Of a stretch of DNA of 64,000 bases, positions 31,405-39,749 are shown piece after piece. Both the position numbers and the translations under genes were made by a program. The stretch spans positions 1 through 64,000 of the forward strand of contig NZ_JAFFZS010000028.1 of the NCBI RefSeq assembly GCF_016921115.1, read 5' to 3'. Numbering within the stretch: position 1 is the first letter of the stretch; each line of letters opens with the position of its first letter. This DNA comes from Streptomyces actuosus. GTDB lineage: Bacteria; Actinomycetota; Actinomycetes; Streptomycetales; Streptomycetaceae. The notes below the pieces were generated by a model, which made no database searches, was not told where the DNA came from, and saw only the letters and a program-made list of their open reading frames with translations.

Positions 31405-32163
31405 ATGACGTCGATCGATCTCAACGCCGACCTCGGCGAGGGCTTCGGCCGCTGGCGGCTGACCGACGACGAGCAGCTGCTGTCCGTCGTCACCAGCGCC
31501 AACGTGGCCTGCGGGTTCCACGCCGGGGACGCGGTCACCATGCGGCGGGTGTGCGAGCTGGCGGCCGGGCGGGGCGTGCGGATCGGCGCGCAGGTCTCCT
31601 ACCGGGATCTGGCCGGGTTCGGGCGACGCGCGATGGACGTGCCGCCCGCCGAGCTGGCCGCCGAGGTCGCCTACCAGATCGGCGCGCTGGAGGTCTTCGC
31701 CCGCGCGGCGGGCACGCGTGTGGCGTACGTCAAGCCGCACGGTGCGCTGTACAACCGCGTCGTGCACGACGAGGAGCAGGCGGGGGCCGTCGTCGACGGC
31801 GTCGTGCTCGCGGACGCCTCCCTGCCCGTGCTCGGGCTGCCGGGCTCCCGGCTGCTGGAGGTCGCCGGGAAGGCCGGCCTGCCGGTCGTGGCGGAGGCGT
31901 TCGCGGACCGCGCCTACACCGAGGAGGGCACACTCGTGCCGCGCGGCCGCGAGGGCGCCGTGGTGAGCGATCCGGAGGCCGTGGTCGAGCGCTCGGTGGG
32001 TCTGGCCCGGGACGGAGCGGTGAGCACCCGCTCGGGCGCGACGGTCGCGGTACGAGCGCGTTCCCTGTGCCTGCACGGCGACACCCCGGGCGCGGTGGAC
32101 CTGGCGCGGCGGGTGCGCGCCCGCCTGGAGGCCTCGGGCGTCGTGGTGGAGGCGTTCGCATGA
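31405..32163 (+). CDS. pxpA: 5-oxoprolinase subunit A (LamB/YcsF family)
   Basis: This 252-residue protein has the LamB/YcsF signature from its first residues: IDLNADLGEGFGRW, then SANVACGFHAGD, QVSYRDLAGFGRR and VKPHGALYN. With PxpB and PxpC it forms the bacterial ATP-dependent 5-oxoprolinase, which opens 5-oxoproline to glutamate in the cytosol. The ATG at 31405 follows GAGGAG at 31388. Its stop overlaps the pxpB start (ATGA), so the subunits are translated together. Confidence 0.93.
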   Translation: MTSIDLNADLGEGFGRWRLTDDEQLLSVVTSANVACGFHAGDAVTMRRVCELAAGRGVRIGAQVSYRDLAGFGRRAMDVPPAELAAEVAYQIGALEVFARAAGTRVAYVKPHGALYNRVVHDEEQAGAVVDGVVLADASLPVLGLPGSRLLEVAGKAGLPVVAEAFADRAYTEEGTLVPRGREGAVVSDPEAVVERSVGLARDGAVSTRSGATVAVRARSLCLHGDTPGAVDLARRVRARLEASGVVVEAFA

Positions 32164-32783
32164 GGGCCCTTCCCGTCGGTGACGACGCCCTGCTCGTCGA
32201 GGTGGCCTCGGGCGCGCAGGCGCTGGCGCTGCACGCGGAGCTGGTCCGCCGCCGTGAGGAGGGCCGGATCACGGTCCGGGAGATCGTCCCGGCGGCCCGC
32301 ACCGTCCTGCTCGACGGTCTGGCCGAGCCCGCTCGGCTGGCGGCCGAGCTGACCGGCGAACTCCCGCCCCCGCCCCCGACACCGCGTGGGGTGGTGGAGA
32401 TCCCGGTGTGCTACGACGGCCCCGACCTGGCCGAGGTCGCCGCGTACTGGGGCGTCGCCGAGGAGGACGTGCCCCGCGTCCACGCCGCGGCCGAGTTCCG
32501 GGTCGCCTTCTGCGGCTTCGCACCCGGCTTCGGCTACCTCACCGGCTTGCCGGCGGGTTACGCCGTTCCGCGCCGGGCCACGCCGCGCACCGCCGTCCCG
32601 CCCGGCTCGGTGGCGCTGGCCGGGCCGTACACGGGCGTGTACCCGCGTGCTTCGCCCGGCGGCTGGCAGCTGATCGGCACCACGGACACCGTGCTGTGGG
32701 ACCACGCGCGCGTGCCGGCCGCGCTGCTGTCGCCCGGTACGCGCGTACGCTTCGTTCCCGTGCGCGCGGGGGGTGCGGCGTGA
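32160..32783 (+). CDS. pxpB: 5-oxoprolinase subunit B (KipI family)
   Basis: This 207-residue protein belongs to the KipI/allophanate hydrolase subunit 1 family. It has an N-terminal small domain followed by a cyclophilin-like part with VEIPVCYDGPDLAEVA, FCGFAPGFGYLTGLP and GSVALAGPYTGVYPR, the latter two being strong family signatures. It starts inside the pxpA stop and its own stop overlaps the pxpC start (GTGA), so the three genes form a tight operon. Confidence 0.93.
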   Translation: MRALPVGDDALLVEVASGAQALALHAELVRRREEGRITVREIVPAARTVLLDGLAEPARLAAELTGELPPPPPTPRGVVEIPVCYDGPDLAEVAAYWGVAEEDVPRVHAAAEFRVAFCGFAPGFGYLTGLPAGYAVPRRATPRTAVPPGSVALAGPYTGVYPRASPGGWQLIGTTDTVLWDHARVPAALLSPGTRVRFVPVRAGGAA

Positions 32784-33649
32784 CGGACCGCGCGCTCGCC
32801 GTCGTCCGGGCCGGGGCACTGACGACCGTGCAGGACCGGGGCCGCCCGGGCCATGCCCATCTCGGTGTGCCCCGTTCCGGAGCGCTGGACGCGCCGGCGG
32901 CGGCGCTCGCCAACCGGCTGGTCGGCAATCCGCCGCAGGAGGCCGTCCTGGAGACCACCCTCGACGGGTGTGCCGTGCGCCCGCGTTCGACGGTCGCCGT
33001 GGCGGTGACGGGCGCCCCCTGCCCGGTCGCCGTGGACGGCCGACCGGTCGCCTGGGGGGCGCCCGTGCGGGTGCCCGCCAGGGCCGTGCTGGAGGTCGGG
33101 GCAGCCGTGCGGGGGCTGCGCAGCTACATCGCCGTCTCGGGCGGCATCCGTGTCGAACCGGTGCTCGGCAGCCGCTCCTGCGACCTGCTCTCCGGGCTCG
33201 GGCCGGCGCCGCTCGCGAACGGCGTGGTGCTGCCGCTGGGAGGCCCCGCGGCGGTGTACGCGCACGTGGACGCCGCCCCGCAGCCCGGTCCCCCGGCCGA
33301 ACTGGTCCTGCGGGTCGTGCCCGGCCCGCGCGCGGACTGGTTCACCCCGGCCGCGCTGCGGACCCTCACCTCGCGCGCGTACCGGGTGTCGGCCGCGAGC
33401 AACCGGATCGGCCTGCGCACCGAGGGACCGGCGCTGGAGCGCGCCCACGCCGGGGAACTGCCCAGCGAGGGCATGGTGCTGGGGGCGGTGCAGGTCCCGC
33501 CCGACGGCCGACCGGTCGTGTTCCTCGCCGACCACCCCACCACCGGGGGCTACCCGGTGATCGCCGTCGTCCGCTCGGCCGACCTGCCGGCCGCCGCGCA
33601 GGCCCGGCCGGGCACCCCGGTCCACTTCGTGACGGTACGGCGCCGTTGA
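32780..33649 (+). CDS. pxpC: 5-oxoprolinase subunit C (KipA family)
   Basis: This 289-residue protein is of the KipA/allophanate hydrolase subunit 2 family, with the entry TTVQDRGRPGHAHLGVPRSG, the middle RSYIAVSGGI and a C-terminal PVVFLADHPTTGGYP block. It completes the PxpABC enzyme. GTG 32780 overlaps the pxpB stop. It converges on the SGNH hydrolase gene, whose stop lies 21 bp away. Confidence 0.93.
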   Translation: MTDRALAVVRAGALTTVQDRGRPGHAHLGVPRSGALDAPAAALANRLVGNPPQEAVLETTLDGCAVRPRSTVAVAVTGAPCPVAVDGRPVAWGAPVRVPARAVLEVGAAVRGLRSYIAVSGGIRVEPVLGSRSCDLLSGLGPAPLANGVVLPLGGPAAVYAHVDAAPQPGPPAELVLRVVPGPRADWFTPAALRTLTSRAYRVSAASNRIGLRTEGPALERAHAGELPSEGMVLGAVQVPPDGRPVVFLADHPTTGGYPVIAVVRSADLPAAAQARPGTPVHFVTVRRR

Positions 33650-33670
33650 CACCGCCGGTGGGCGGGAGGC

Positions 33671-34528
33671 TCAGGCCACCTCGGCGGTGTCCGGCACCTC
33701 CGCCGCCGACAGTGCCGCGAGTGCCGCCGACACCGCGGCCGAGGCCCGCAGGTCGAGGCGGGCACTCGTGCCCCGGGCGCGGTGGCGCAGTTCGTCGACG
33801 GCGAGGGTGAGCAACTGGGGCAGCAGGTCGGTGCAGCGCCGGGCCACCCAGCGGGTCCCGGCGGTCGCCAGCCACCACAGGCCGGCCGAGCGCGTCGGCG
33901 CCGGGGACTCGGGCTGGGACGAGGGGGCGGGCCCGGTCGCGCGGCCCGCCTCGGCGAGCAGCGCGTGGAAACGCACGGCCAGCAGGCGGTGCCCTCGTTC
34001 GCCGGGGTGCAGCCGGTCCGCGCTCCACAGGGAGCGATCGGTGACCCACGTGCCCTCGTGGGCGTGCAGGTGCAGCGCGCCGTGCCGGTCGGAGAGCGCG
34101 TGCACGACGGCGTTGACGGCGCGCTGGCGCCGCGCCAGGGGGCGGGCGAGTGCGCCCGGCAGCCCCAGCATCGAGCCGGGGTCGGGCAGGCACGCGGTCA
34201 GCAGGACGGCGCCGTGTGCGGTGAGGGCGGCGTACACCTCGTCCAGGCGGGTGGCCACGGCCCCGATGTCGAAGGTGCAGCGCAGGGTGTCGTTGACGCC
34301 GACGACCACGGACGCCACGTCCGGCCCGCACGCGAGGGCGGCCGGCAGCTGCCGGTCGAGGACGTCGCGCGTCTGCGCGCCGCTGGCGGCGAGGTTGGTG
34401 AACTCGGCCGGCTCCTCCGCGAGTCCGGCGGCGAGCAGCGCGGCCCAGCCACGCCATCCGTCGCCGACCGGATCGCCCACCCCCTCGGTCAGCGAGTCAC
34501 CGAGCGCCACGAAGCGGACCGGTCTCAT
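33671..34528 (-). CDS. SGNH/GDSL-family hydrolase
   Basis: This 285-residue protein carries the SGNH blocks: the nucleophile Ser in FVALGDSLTEGVGD (residue 12), Gly in NLAASGAQTRD, Asn in VVGVNDTLR, and Asp/His in SADRLHPGERGH. It is an esterase or lipase-like enzyme without a signal peptide, so probably cytosolic; the acyl substrate is unknown. The last roughly 60 residues are an Ala-rich extension. GGGAGG precedes ATG 34528, which overlaps the stop of the upstream glycosyltransferase (ATGA), so it is translated with two glycosyltransferases, perhaps in cell-envelope glycolipid or glycan synthesis. Confidence 0.88.
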   Translation of the reverse strand: MRPVRFVALGDSLTEGVGDPVGDGWRGWAALLAAGLAEEPAEFTNLAASGAQTRDVLDRQLPAALACGPDVASVVVGVNDTLRCTFDIGAVATRLDEVYAALTAHGAVLLTACLPDPGSMLGLPGALARPLARRQRAVNAVVHALSDRHGALHLHAHEGTWVTDRSLWSADRLHPGERGHRLLAVRFHALLAEAGRATGPAPSSQPESPAPTRSAGLWWLATAGTRWVARRCTDLLPQLLTLAVDELRHRARGTSARLDLRASAAVSAALAALSAAEVPDTAEVA

Positions 34529-35796
34529 CCGACACCTCCCGGACCGACCGAACCCACCGGACCGACCGGATCGGCTGCGGGGACGGGACCGGCGGCACCG
34601 GCCGGACCTGCGGGAGCGGCCGGTCCGGCCGGCCCCGCGGCCTCCGCGAGCCCTCCGGCACGGCCCCGGTGCCGCACCACGGGGGCGTCGTGCGCGGCGA
34701 GGAACGCCTCCACGGCGGCGCCCCAGCCGAAGCACTCGGCACGCGCGCGTGCCGCCTCCCGGCGCTCGTGCTCGGGGCGCCCGAGCAGCGTCAGCACGGC
34801 GTCCGCGAACGACACTCCGTCGTCGGCGGCCGCCACCCCGGCGGAGCCGACGACCTCCGGCAGCGCGGAGGAGGCGCTGACCGCCACGGGTGTGCCGCAC
34901 GCCATCGCCTCCAGCGCCGCCAGCCCGAACGTCTCGGCCGGGCCGGGCGCCAGGCACACGTCGGCCGACGCCTGGAGCGCACCGAGTACGACGCGGTCGG
35001 CGACGTGGCCGAGGAAGACGACCGGCAGCGCACGCTCCCGCGCCCGCTGCTCAAGCCGGGCGCGCAGCGGACCGTCGCCGGCCACCACCAGCACGGCCGG
35101 CACACCGCGGCGCCGCAGCTCCGCCAGCGCGTCGAGCGCCGTGCCGGGCCGCTTCTCCACGGACAGCCGGGAGCACATCGCCAGCAGGACCTCGTCCGCG
35201 CGCGCGTGGCGGGCCCGCAGCGCCGGGTCGCGCAGCGCCGGATGCCGTTCGTCCAGGTCGACGCCGAGGGGAGCCCGTACGACGTTGCGGGCGCCGATGC
35301 GCACGAACTCCCGCTCGGCGAACTCGGTGGTGCACACCACGCGCGCGTACGTGTGGGCCGTGCGGACGTTCAGGGCGTCGGCGGCTCGCCGGGCGGTTCG
35401 CTCGGGCAGCCCCCAGGTGCGCAGGACACCGTCGGCGGTCTCGTGGGAGACCATCGCGGCCGGCACCCGGGCCCGCCGCGCCCATCTGCCGGTCCACCGC
35501 AGGGTGGTGCGGTCGCAGACCTCCAGGCGGTCGGGGGCGAGCTCCTCCAGCAGACGGGCCACCCGCCGCCGGTCGACGAGGACCCGGTAGCCGCCGGTGC
35601 CCGGCAGCAGCGGTCCGGGCAGCGTGATCACGCGGCCCTGGTCGGTGTCGCGGTCGTCCGGGCGTTCGCCGGGCACGATCAGGACGGGCTCGTGGCCCGC
35701 GTCCCGGTAGCCCCGGCCGAGCTCGCGCAGGGCGGTGCGCAGTCCACCGGAGGCGGGGGCGACGAAGTTGGCGAGGCGCACGATCCTGAGGGACAT
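34525..35796 (-). CDS. glycosyltransferase family 4 with Gly-Pro-Ala tail
   Basis: This 423-residue GT-B glycosyltransferase has an N-terminal acceptor half (RIVRLANFVAPASGGLRTAL) and a C-terminal nucleotide-sugar half (CSRLSVEKRPGTALDAL, VVAGDGPLRARLE, then PGPAETFGLAALEAMACGTPVAV with the E-x7-E motif). The donor may be GDP-mannose or UDP-sugar. After residue 380 the chain turns into a repetitive Gly-Pro-Ala/Val tail (AGPAGPAAPAGPAGAAGP), not part of the fold. It starts on the last base of the preceding gene's stop codon and overlaps the following SGNH gene by 4 bp. Confidence 0.88.
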   Translation of the reverse strand: MSLRIVRLANFVAPASGGLRTALRELGRGYRDAGHEPVLIVPGERPDDRDTDQGRVITLPGPLLPGTGGYRVLVDRRRVARLLEELAPDRLEVCDRTTLRWTGRWARRARVPAAMVSHETADGVLRTWGLPERTARRAADALNVRTAHTYARVVCTTEFAEREFVRIGARNVVRAPLGVDLDERHPALRDPALRARHARADEVLLAMCSRLSVEKRPGTALDALAELRRRGVPAVLVVAGDGPLRARLEQRARERALPVVFLGHVADRVVLGALQASADVCLAPGPAETFGLAALEAMACGTPVAVSASSALPEVVGSAGVAAADDGVSFADAVLTLLGRPEHERREAARARAECFGWGAAVEAFLAAHDAPVVRHRGRAGGLAEAAGPAGPAAPAGPAGAAGPVPAADPVGPVGSVGPGGVG

Positions 35797-36923
35797 CAGG
35801 CCGCCACCGCCGGCTGCCGGGCGGCGAGGACGTCCGCGTAGTGGTCGATGAGCCGGTCGCCGACGGCCGCCCAGGTCCGCCCCTCGACCATGGCGCGCGC
35901 GGCGGTGCCGTAGGCGGCCCGCAGCTCGCGGCCGGCGGCCAGCCGGGCGACGGCGTCGCGGACGGCCGCTTCGTCGTGCGGGGGCACCAGCAGTCCGGTG
36001 CGACCGTGCGCGACCAGGTCGAGCGGACCGCCGGCGGCGGGCGCGACCACGGGCACTGCGCTGGCCATGGCCTCCTGCACGGTCTGGCAGAAGGTCTCGA
36101 AGGGGCCGGTGTGGGCGAAGACGTCGAGGGAGGCGAAGATCCGCGCGAGCTCGTCGCCGGTGCGCCGGCCGAGGAAGACGGCGCCGGGCAGCGCCTGCTC
36201 AAGGCCGGGGCGGCTGGGCCCGTCCCCGACGACCACGACCCGCACCCCGGGCAGGGCGCAGGTGCCGGCGAGCAGTTCGACGTGCTTCTCGGGGGCGAGG
36301 CGCCCGACGTATCCGACGATCAGTTCGCCCCGGGGCGCCAGTTCGCGGCGCAGTGCCGCGTCGCGGCGGTCGGGGCGGAAGCGGACGGTGTCCACGCCGC
36401 GCGGCCACAGCCTGACCCGGGGCACCCCGTGTGCCTCCAGGTCGTCGCGGGCGGCGCTGGACGGGGCGAGGGTGAGGTCGGCGGCGGCGTGGACGGAGCG
36501 TATGCGGCGCCAGGCGGCGGCCTCGCCGGCGCCCATGTAGGTGCGGGCGTATCCGGCCAGGTCGGTCTGGTAGACGGCGACGGCGGGGACTGCGAGCCGG
36601 GCGGCCGCGGCCATGCCGCGGACGCCGAGGACGAAGGGGCTGGCCAGGTGGACGACGTCGGCGCGGTGCCCGATCAGAGCCGCGGCCAGGCGCCGGCTGG
36701 GCAGGGCCACGCGGACCTGGGGGTAGCCGGGCATCGGCAGGGAGGGCACGTGGACGACGGGGCACGGTCCGGCGGCGTCGGTCCTGTGCCCGGGAGCGGG
36801 GGCCGGCGCGACGACGAGCGGGAGGTGACCGCGGTCTGCCAGATGGCGGGCGGTCTGGAGCGCGCAGTGGGCCACGCCGTTCACATCGGGGGGAAAGGAT
36901 TCGGTCACGATGACGACACGCAT
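35796..36923 (-). CDS. glycosyltransferase family 4 (mannosyltransferase-like)
   Basis: This 375-residue GT-B enzyme resembles actinobacterial GDP-mannose-dependent alpha-mannosyltransferases of the MgtA/PimB type. It has TESFPPDVNGVAHCALQTAR at the N-terminus, WPRGVDTVRFRPDRRD, GYVGRLAPEKHVELLAG, VVGDGPSRPGLE, and the donor motif GPFETFCQTVQEAMASAVP. It is the first gene of a three-gene coupled operon: its stop TGA shares a base with the next ATG at 35796. It probably builds a mannosylated lipid or glycan at the cytosolic membrane face; the exact acceptor is unknown. Confidence 0.88.
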   Translation of the reverse strand: MRVVIVTESFPPDVNGVAHCALQTARHLADRGHLPLVVAPAPAPGHRTDAAGPCPVVHVPSLPMPGYPQVRVALPSRRLAAALIGHRADVVHLASPFVLGVRGMAAAARLAVPAVAVYQTDLAGYARTYMGAGEAAAWRRIRSVHAAADLTLAPSSAARDDLEAHGVPRVRLWPRGVDTVRFRPDRRDAALRRELAPRGELIVGYVGRLAPEKHVELLAGTCALPGVRVVVVGDGPSRPGLEQALPGAVFLGRRTGDELARIFASLDVFAHTGPFETFCQTVQEAMASAVPVVAPAAGGPLDLVAHGRTGLLVPPHDEAAVRDAVARLAAGRELRAAYGTAARAMVEGRTWAAVGDRLIDHYADVLAARQPAVAA

Positions 36924-37069
36924 ACGGGTGTTGTCGCCGCGCTGGACGTGGCCGTGTCAAAGTGGATCTTTCCGGGCGGGGAACGTCCCATGAGCGTTGC
37001 GCTGCGCACCCGGGAGCGTCGGACCGCGGCCATGCGCGCACGCCCGGCCGGCCACCGCAGGTTCACCCG

Positions 37070-37086
37070 CGGGCCGGAACGGCCCG
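37070..37086 (-). terminator. possible terminator after the HEAT-like gene
   Basis: A perfect 7-bp stem CGGGCCG/CGGCCCG with a 3-nt loop stands 28 bp past the stop of the gene at 37114-38532 on the minus strand. It is short, so the call is tentative. Confidence 0.35.
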
Positions 37087-37113
37087 GCGGACGTCCGTGG
37101 CGCGGGGTCCGGA

Positions 37114-38532
37114 TCACATGGTGGCCGGGTCCGGACCGATCCGGCTGCGTACGGCCGTCTGCACCTCGGCCTCCTCCGCGGGGTCGGCGGCGAGGCGGCG
37201 CAGTCGTTCCACGACGCGGGCGTCGCCGGTCTCCGCGTGCCGGGCGGCGAGTTCGCGGGTGGACTCCTCGCAGTCCCACAGGCACTCGACGGCGAACCCG
37301 GCGGGGAAGGAAGGGTCGGTGGCGGCGAGGGCGCTGGCGCAGCGTCCGCGCAGATGGGAGGAGGCGGTCTCGCGGTAGACGTGCCGCAGCACGGGTGCGG
37401 CGCAGACGATGCCGAGGCGTCCGGCGCCGTCGACGAGGGTCCACAGGGTCGGTGCGTCGCAGCCCTCGCCGCGCACCGCCTCGCGCAGGGCGGCGAGGAC
37501 GAGGTCGCGGTCGCGGCTTCCGCCGCGGCAGGCGAGGACGCGGCTGGCGGCGGCGCCGAGCGGGTCGGGCCGGCCGGCCCAGGCGCGCGCGCGGTCCACG
37601 GCGGCGACGCTGCGCATGCGTTCGAAGGCGTCGACGGCGGCGTCCACGACGGCGGGCGACCCGTCGGCGGCGGCCCCCTCGATCAGGTCCAGCGCCTCGG
37701 GGTCGTTGCTGTCGGCGAGGAAGCGCAACGCGGTACAGCGGGCGCCGTCGATGCCGTCCCTGGCCGCCCGGAGGATCTCGGGACGGTCCTCGGGGCCGGC
37801 GACGGCCGTCAGGCAGCGGGCGGCGGGCACGTGCAGCGCGGCGCCGCGTTCGAGGCCCTGCTGGGCCCACTCGAAGACCGCGCTCACGCTCCATCCCGGG
37901 CGCGGGCCGGTGGGCCGCATCTGCCGCTGCCAGCGGTCGAAGCAGCCGGTCTCGTGGGCGGCGCGCACGCGGGCGGAGATGTACTCGCGCGGGTCCTCGG
38001 CCCACAGCCGCCACGGTCTCGGCTCGAAGGCGTCGCGGACGGCGACGGCCAGTTCGGCCTCGCCCTCGGCGTCGGTGGCGAAGCGGGCCAGGACGGGAGC
38101 GGCCAGGGCGCGCAGTCCCGCGTCGTCGTCGCGCAGGGCGAGCTCGTCCAGGGCCCAGGCCCAGTTGGAGCCGGAGGCGGCGTACCTGCGCAGCAGGTCG
38201 AGGGCGTCCCGCCTGCCGTAGGAGGCGAGGTGACCCAGCACGGCCAGGGCGAGGCCGGTGCGTGACTCGTCGGTGTCGAACACGTCGTCGACGTCGAAGA
38301 GGTACGCCTCGATCTCGTCCAGTTCGCCGCTGAGGTCGAGGAAGAGCCGGGCGTAGTACAGGGAGCGGTTCTCCACCTGCCAGTCGTCGCGGGGATCGCG
38401 CAGCACGCAGTGGTTGAGGGCCGCCAGGGCCTCGGAACGCGGGGCGGTGAGCGCGTGGAGCGTACCGTCACCGCGCCCCCTCTGCAGGAGGCCGAGCAGG
38501 GTACCGCTGGGCGCTATGACCGGATCGAACAT
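37114..38532 (-). CDS. HEAT-repeat-like protein of unknown function
   Basis: This 472-residue soluble protein is built from Ala/Leu/Arg-rich helix pairs such as ARDGIDGARCTALRFLADSN, VVDAAVDAFERMRS and LRGRCASALAATDPSFP. These look like HEAT or HEAT-like repeats running through the whole chain. No catalytic motif is seen, so it is probably a binding scaffold. I chose ATG 38532 (MFDPVIAPSGTLLGLL), which has GAGG at fair spacing; the upstream open frame is unlike protein. It stands alone between the glycosyltransferase operon and the ankyrin gene. Confidence 0.8.
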   Translation of the reverse strand: MFDPVIAPSGTLLGLLQRGRGDGTLHALTAPRSEALAALNHCVLRDPRDDWQVENRSLYYARLFLDLSGELDEIEAYLFDVDDVFDTDESRTGLALAVLGHLASYGRRDALDLLRRYAASGSNWAWALDELALRDDDAGLRALAAPVLARFATDAEGEAELAVAVRDAFEPRPWRLWAEDPREYISARVRAAHETGCFDRWQRQMRPTGPRPGWSVSAVFEWAQQGLERGAALHVPAARCLTAVAGPEDRPEILRAARDGIDGARCTALRFLADSNDPEALDLIEGAAADGSPAVVDAAVDAFERMRSVAAVDRARAWAGRPDPLGAAASRVLACRGGSRDRDLVLAALREAVRGEGCDAPTLWTLVDGAGRLGIVCAAPVLRHVYRETASSHLRGRCASALAATDPSFPAGFAVECLWDCEESTRELAARHAETGDARVVERLRRLAADPAEEAEVQTAVRSRIGPDPATM

Positions 38533-38829
38533 GGGAAACAGCCTCACATCAAGCGTCGACGCAACCGGAGAACACGCACTACCTGGTCGCGCGACAACAC
38601 GTCGGAGCGCCCGCCGTCTCTTGCTTGCTGTAGACCATCTTCCTCTGCCTCTCGTCGGTGGCCCATGCGGACCGATCACGGTCCACGCGGTGCGGCAACA
38701 CCTGCCCAGCCATCGTGTCCGTGAATCACGACGTCATGATGACTCGGCGGTTCCGCCTACCGCGACCGAAATTTCCGGCGGCCCCGTTCCGCCTCCCCCG
38801 TCCTGCTGTCCTACCTGGTCGGATCCTGT
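38533..38829. other. upstream region of the HEAT-like gene
   Basis: This stretch lies between the HEAT-like gene and the ankyrin terminator. It is less GC-rich than its surroundings in places (for example near 38620-38640 and 38735-38790), as expected of promoter DNA. No coding frame with a good start is present and no -10/-35 pair is clear. Confidence 0.35.
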
Positions 38830-38849
38830 GCGCCGCGGCGTCGCGGCGC
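38830..38849 (-). terminator. terminator after the ankyrin gene
   Basis: Arms GCGCCGCG and CGCGGCGC form a perfect 8-bp stem with a 4-nt loop, 7 bp after the stop codon of the ankyrin-repeat gene on the minus strand. Confidence 0.6.
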
Positions 38850-38856
38850 GGTCGCC

Positions 38857-39249
38857 TCAGTCGGCGCCGAACAGTTCGAGCAGGTCCGCCTTGGCGAACA
38901 TGCGCGCCGTGTCGACGGCCGAGGGGGTCCCCGCACGGGGATCGGCGCCGGCCTCCAGCAGAGCCTCGATCACCTCTTGTCCCCCCTTGAAGACGGCGCC
39001 CGCGAGGGGCGTCTGGCCGCGGTCGTTGGCCCGGTCGGCCGCGGCACCACGGGCCAGCAGCGCGCGGACGGCGTCCGCATGGCCGTGGTAGGCGGCGAGC
39101 ATGACCAGGGAGTCGCCCCGGTCATTGGTGAGGTCGGCCGGAACGCCCGCGTCGACGTAGGCCACGAGCGCCTCGGTCTGCCCCTGCCGGGCCAGATCGA
39201 AGATCTTGGTCGCCAGCTCCACGACCTCCGGGTCGGGGGCTTCGCTCAT
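38857..39249 (-). CDS. ankyrin-repeat protein
   Basis: This 130-residue protein consists of about three ankyrin repeats after an N-terminal helix. The landmarks are DLTNDRGDSLVMLAAYHGHADAV, DRANDRGQTPLAGAVFKGGQEV and the capping DPRAGTPSAVDTARMFA, each named by its ends. Such small bacterial ankyrin proteins mediate protein binding, and some serve beside catalases; no partner can be named here. The start is ATG 39249 (MSEAPDPEV). It has its own terminator and no operon neighbour. Confidence 0.88.
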   Translation of the reverse strand: MSEAPDPEVVELATKIFDLARQGQTEALVAYVDAGVPADLTNDRGDSLVMLAAYHGHADAVRALLARGAAADRANDRGQTPLAGAVFKGGQEVIEALLEAGADPRAGTPSAVDTARMFAKADLLELFGAD

Positions 39250-39514
39250 CGGCCGGACCGCCTCTCATATGCGCCGTTCAGGTGAATCGCCAGGGTACTG
39301 GCTCCGCGGACACATGGCCGGACCAGTCCGCGGCAAAGATCACCGCAAAACCCGTTCGACGCAATTTCGCTGCTCAGGCGGCCCAGCAGAGCCTCCACCG
39401 AACGAGGGAAAGGGTAAGAATTTCCCCCGTTTGCACCTTTTATCGTATGGATACATGCTGTGATCCTGGAAGTACTCATGGTGACTGTCCCCACCGAACA
39501 CCAGGAGAGCCCCA

Positions 39515-39709
39515 ATGATCCTGTCCATCTCAGGCGTCGTCCTGCTCGGCATCGTCGTGTTCATCTTCTTCCGCAAGGACGGGCTCAAGGCGTCGCACGC
39601 CCTGATCACGGCCCTGTTCGGCTTCTACCTCGCCAGCACGGCCATCGCGCCCAGCATCAAGGCCGGCGGCGAGAGCCTGGCCAGCCTTCTCGGCGGCATC
39701 AAGTTCTGA
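39515..39709 (+). CDS. small membrane protein preceding the FtsK-like gene
   Basis: This 64-residue protein is almost entirely membrane-spanning: a first helix at about 4-18 (SISGVVLLGIVVFIFF) followed by RKDG, then a second at about 27-48 (HALITALFGFYLASTAIAPS), then a Gly/Leu-rich end. It resembles small Spd-like or DUF-type proteins next to FtsK/TraB-like genes in Streptomyces, by recall only. GGAG is well placed before ATG 39515. The FtsK-like gene begins 40 bp after its stop, so the two probably form one operon and act together at the membrane. Confidence 0.8.
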   Translation: MILSISGVVLLGIVVFIFFRKDGLKASHALITALFGFYLASTAIAPSIKAGGESLASLLGGIKF

Positions 39710-39749
39710 CGCCGCCCCCTTCGCCCGTACGCACCGTGAGGAGACTGCA

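Noticed and set aside
31184..31408. A 74-codon plus-strand frame between the palindrome and pxpA
   Set aside because: Composition is typical of chance frames, with no ribosome-binding site. It overlaps the pxpA start in another frame.
37114..38679. A longer N-terminus for the HEAT-like protein (49 extra codons)
   Set aside because: The upstream codons are Arg-rich and unlike the helical repeats. ATG 38532 has a better start site.
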